Assembly: GCA_031261015.1 (NCBI GenBank)
Contig: JAISKG010000258.1
Span: forward strand, 1-6,947
Direction: 5' to 3'
From: Dysgonamonadaceae bacterium
GTDB taxonomy: Bacteria > Bacteroidota > Bacteroidia > Bacteroidales > Azobacteroidaceae
DNA length: 6,947 nucleotides
The notes beneath the pieces were generated by a model. It ran no database searches and was not told where the DNA came from. It worked only from the letters and a program-made list of their open reading frames with translations. The position numbers and the translations under genes are program-made. The number at the start of each line of letters is the position of its first letter. The stretch's first letter is position 1. This document shows positions 3,998 through 6,947 of this stretch, in pieces.

Positions 3998-6947
3998 GTT
4001 TTTGTATTTTTTGCCGCTTCCGCAAGGGCAAGGATCGTTGCGGCCGACGGTTTTTTCGGTGCGGATCGGCGCGGTGCGTTGTTGCTCGCGAGTATCGCGG
4101 CCGGCCACTTCGCCTTGCAATCTTCGTTTTTCGGCAATCTCGTCTTTTTGAGTTCGGTATTTGCTGAAATCGGTTTTCTTTTCGATAGCGGCTTGGCGCA
4201 CTTGCTCGGGTTCCTGAACGGGAATTTGTCCGCGCATCAGCACCGACACGGTTTTCCGGTTCATTTCGTCCACCATTCCTTTGAACAAATCGAACGATTC
4301 GAGCTTGTAAATCAACAAAGGATCTTTGTTTTCGTAGCTGGCGTTTTGTACCGAGTGTCGCAATTCGTCCATCTCGCGCAAATGCTCTTTCCACGCTTCG
4401 TCGATGGAGTGCAACAGGATGGATTTTTCAAAGGCTTTCACAATTTCCTTGGATTCGGACTGATAAGCCTCTTTCAAGTTCGCGACGATGTTGTAAAGTT
4501 TTTTCCCGTCGGTAACCGGAATGACAATATTTTCGTAGCGATCACCTTGTTCCTCGTAAACGCGCTTGATCACCGGTTGAGCCACTTGCGCCATCCGTTC
4601 CGTTTTCCGTTTGAAACTTTCCAAAGAAGCGTTGTAAATTTTATCGGTTAATTCGCTTTGTTTCATCCCTTTCCATTCATCTTCGGAAATTGAAATCTGT
4701 AAGCCCATCACTTTCAGCAATTCGAGCTTCAGACTTTCATAGTCGTTGGCCTGATAGAATTGATCCACGATTGCCGACGAAGTGTCGTACAACATATTAA
4801 CAACGTCTAATCCAATGCGTTCGCCCATCAAGGCGTGGCGGCGGCGCGTGTAAACGACTTCACGTTGTGAGTTCATCACATCATCGTATTCCAGCAAGCG
4901 TTTGCGGATGCCGAAGTTGTTTTCTTCGACTTTCTTTTGCGCGCGTTCAACGGATTTATTTAACATGCTGTGTTCCAACATTTCTCCTTCTTTGAATCCC
5001 ATTCGATCCATCATTCCGGCGATTCGTTCGGAAGCAAACAAACGCATCAATTCATCTTCCAGAGAAACGAAAAATACCGACGATCCGGGGTCGCCCTGAC
5101 GTCCGGCTCTACCACGTAACTGTCTGTCCACACGGCGAGAATCGTGACGCTCGGTACCGACGATCGCCAAACCGCCGGCTTCTTTGACTTCCTGTGCGAG
5201 CTTGATGTCGGTACCACGACCGGCCATATTGGTTGCGATCGTCACGGTTCCGCTTTGTCCGGCGAGGGCGACGATTTCGGCTTCTTTTTGGTGCAGCTTG
5301 GCATTCAAGACATTATGCGCAATTTTCCGCATGGTCAACATCCGGCTCAACAATTCGGAAATTTCGACGGAAGTGGTACCAACCAAAACCGGCCGTCCCT
5401 GGTCGCGCAGTTTCACGATTTCGTCGATGACGGCAGCGTATTTTTCACGAGCGGTCTTATAGATCCGGTCGTTCATATCGTTGCGGGAGATCGGGCGATT
5501 GGTCGGGATAACGACCACATCCAATTTATAAATATCCCAAAATTCGCCGGCTTCCGTTTCGGCCGTTCCGGTCATTCCTGCCAATTTGTAATACATGCGG
5601 AAATAATTTTGCAGCGTGATTGTCGCAAAGGTTTGAGTAGCAGCCTCGACCGTCACGCGCTCCTTCGCTTCGATGGCTTGATGCAATCCGTCGGAATAGC
5701 GGCGGCCATCCATGATACGTCCGGTTTGCTCGTCCACGATCATGACTTTGTTGTCGATCACCACGTATTCGTCGTCTTTTTCAAACAAGCAGTAAGCCTT
5801 CAATAATTGATTGATCGTGTGGACACGTTCGGATTTAACGGCGTAATTCTGAATCAATTCGTCTTTCAGAATTTGTTTTTCTTCGTCGGAAGCCGCTTTG
5901 TTTTCGATTTCTGCCACTTGTGCGCCGATATCCGGCAAGACGAAGAAATGCGGGTCGTCGGAATTTCCGGTCAGCAAATCTATTCCCTTGTCGGTCAATT
6001 CGATAGAGTTGTTTTTTTCATCAATCACAAAATACAAAGGATCGGTGATGATGTGCATTTCCTTGTTTTGTTGCTGCATGTAGAACTCTTCCGTTTTCAG
6101 CATGTTGGCTTTCACGCCCGGTTCGCTCAGGAATTTGATCAAGGCTTTATTTTTCGGCATTCCCTTAAAAGAACGGAACAACAAAATGAAGCCTTCTTTT
6201 TGTTCATCGGAATTGGACGAGCCGATTTTTTGCCGTGCTTCGGTCAACAGCTTGTTGGTAAAGGCTTTTTGCACGCTTACCAAATGTTCCACGCGTGTGC
6301 GGTATTCCTCGTATAGTTGGTCTTCGCCTTTGGGCACAGGGCCGGAAATAATCAAAGGAGTACGTGCGTCGTCGATCAACACGGAGTCCACCTCATCCAC
6401 AATCGCGTAGTTATGTTTGCGCTGCACAAGATCTTTCGGGCTGATCGCCATGTTGTCGCGCAGGTAGTCGAAACCAAATTCGTTGTTGGTCCCGAATGTA
6501 ATATCGGCTTCGTAAGCTTTCCTCCGTTCATCGGAATTGGGGCGGTGCCTGTCGATGCAATCAACTGATAATCCGTGAAACATGTATAAAGGTCCCATCC
6601 ATTCCGAGTCGCGTTTCGCCAAATAATCGTTGACGGTGACGACGTGCACGCCACGATGGGTCATCGCATTCAAGAACACAGGTAAGGTGGCGACTAAGGT
6701 TTTTCCTTCTCCCGTAGCCATTTCCGCGATGTATCCCTTCACTTTTTTACTCAATTTGAAATCTTCCGAATCTTTGTCGTATTTTTTCGGATTGAAATTG
6801 TGAAGTACCACGCCGCCAAACAATTGCACGTCGTAATGCACCATGTCCCAAGTGATTTCGTTTCCGCCGGCAATCCAATGATTTTGATAAATTGCCTGAT
6901 CGCCTTCGATGCGGACAAAATCGTGCGAAACCGCTAATTTCCGGTCG
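3980..6947 (-). CDS. secA: Preprotein translocase ATPase SecA, N-terminus off window
   Basis: SecA is the cytoplasmic and membrane-bound motor that drives preproteins through SecYEG by ATP hydrolysis. The frame stays open to the right edge: 34 residues precede the Met at 6844, including DFVRIEGD and YQNHW, so that Met is internal. About 130 residues are missing by comparison with Bacteroides SecA. Counting from that Met, Walker A is MATGEGKT at 42-49, the DEAD-type box is DEVD at 150-153, [15 protein letters not shown] is at 422-436, helicase motif V is NMAGRGTDI at 539-547, motif VI is [15 protein letters not shown] at 575-589, and the scaffold/wing region starts with [22 protein letters not shown] at 634-655. 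The C-terminus is a zinc finger, [14 protein letters not shown] then NCC, with Cys939, 941, 950 and 951, which in other SecA proteins contacts SecB or ribosomes. A Lys/Asp-rich stretch of about 20 extra residues (16-38) lies just before Walker A. It is followed by the terminator-like hairpin. Confidence 0.97.
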   Translation of the reverse strand, partial: DRKLAVSHDFVRIEGDQAIYQNHWIAGGNEITWDMVHYDVQLFGGVVLHNFNPKKYDKDSEDFKLSKKVKGYIAEMATGEGKTLVATLPVFLNAMTHRGVHVVTVNDYLAKRDSEWMGPLYMFHGLSVDCIDRHRPNSDERRKAYEADITFGTNNEFGFDYLRDNMAISPKDLVQRKHNYAIVDEVDSVLIDDARTPLIISGPVPKGEDQLYEEYRTRVEHLVSVQKAFTNKLLTEARQKIGSSNSDEQKEGFILLFRSFKGMPKNKALIKFLSEPGVKANMLKTEEFYMQQQNKEMHIITDPLYFVIDEKNNSIELTDKGIDLLTGNSDDPHFFVLPDIGAQVAEIENKAASDEEKQILKDELIQNYAVKSERVHTINQLLKAYCLFEKDDEYVVIDNKVMIVDEQTGRIMDGRRYSDGLHQAIEAKERVTVEAATQTFATITLQNYFRMYYKLAGMTGTAETEAGEFWDIYKLDVVVIPTNRPISRNDMNDRIYKTAREKYAAVIDEIVKLRDQGRPVLVGTTSVEISELLSRMLTMRKIAHNVLNAKLHQKEAEIVALAGQSGTVTIATNMAGRGTDIKLAQEVKEAGGLAIVGTERHDSRRVDRQLRGRAGRQGDPGSSVFFVSLEDELMRLFASERIAGMMDRMGFKEGEMLEHSMLNKSVERAQKKVEENNFGIRKRLLEYDDVMNSQREVVYTRRRHALMGERIGLDVVNMLYDTSSAIVDQFYQANDYESLKLELLKVMGLQISISEDEWKGMKQSELTDKIYNASLESFKRKTERMAQVAQPVIKRVYEEQGDRYENIVIPVTDGKKLYNIVANLKEAYQSESKEIVKAFEKSILLHSIDEAWKEHLREMDELRHSVQNASYENKDPLLIYKLESFDLFKGMVDEMNRKTVSVLMRGQIPVQEPEQVRQAAIEKKTDFSKYRTQKDEIAEKRRLQGEVAGRDTREQQRTAPIRTEKTVGRNDPCPCGSGKKYKNCCGRN

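Noticed and set aside
3946..4137. Upstream start extending the glutaminyl-cyclase-like protein by 64 residues
   Set aside because: The extension overlaps the secA 3' end and its hairpin, and the signal peptide begins at 3945.
3965..4651. Long plus-strand open frame opposite the end of secA
   Set aside because: It lies entirely antisense to the well-supported SecA C-terminus, and its translation shows no recognisable family.
5144..6316. Two consecutive long plus-strand frames opposite the middle of secA
   Set aside because: They mirror SecA codons in an antisense phase. They have no start signals or family resemblance, and SecA motifs explain the region.
6842..6844. Met codon as the start of secA
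   Set aside because: The frame continues upstream to the edge with conserved SecA residues ([13 protein letters not shown]), so this Met is internal.
1..6947. CRISPR array, tRNA or rRNA genes, transposase or integrase, phage or toxin-antitoxin genes
   Set aside because: No spaced repeat arrays, cloverleaf-like sequence or proteins of these families could be found on either strand.

Overview
The window comes from a member of the Bacteroidota, most likely order Bacteroidales. The evidence is as follows. The SecA sequence reads like the long Bacteroides-type SecA, with an enlarged central region and a C-terminal zinc motif. There is a DUF4294 gene, a family known from this phylum. Two divergent genes each carry the phylum-specific -7 promoter element (TACCTTTG). 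No purine-rich Shine-Dalgarno sequence is obvious ahead of the starts. The species cannot be named from the sequence alone.

Layout. Bases 1-936 (minus) hold the N-terminal 312 residues of an AlbA_2-type (Schlafen-like) putative DNA-binding and ATP-binding protein that runs off the left edge. Bases 937-1396 are an AT-rich divergent intergenic region with two promoters, a set of 11-bp direct repeats and a dyad. Bases 1397-1993 (plus) encode a secreted DUF4294 protein. It converges with, and overlaps by 9 bp, a tight minus-strand cluster: a lipoprotein-like M28/glutaminyl-cyclase-type zinc enzyme (2953-3945), SufE (2522-2944) and a SpoU/TrmH-family RNA methyltransferase (1985-2509), separated by only 8 and 12 bp. 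Upstream of that cluster on the same strand lies secA (3980-6947), whose N-terminus is cut by the right edge. A 10-bp hairpin has the secA stop codon in its loop and probably separates, fully or partly, secA transcription from the downstream trio.

How the genes relate. Most of this is housekeeping: protein export (SecA), a probable exported enzyme that could use that route, Fe-S cluster sulfur transfer (SufE) and RNA 2'-O-methylation. The genes share an operon-like arrangement but no evident single pathway. The AlbA_2 gene is the one accessory-looking gene, next to the most AT-rich stretch.

I see no mobile element ends, CRISPR array, tRNA or rRNA, and nothing that amounts to a new multi-gene system. 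The points most worth checking are a roughly 20-residue insertion just before the SecA Walker A motif, a palindrome sitting in the conserved ATPase N-box of the AlbA_2 protein, the 11-bp repeat array, and the terminator that overlaps the end of secA.
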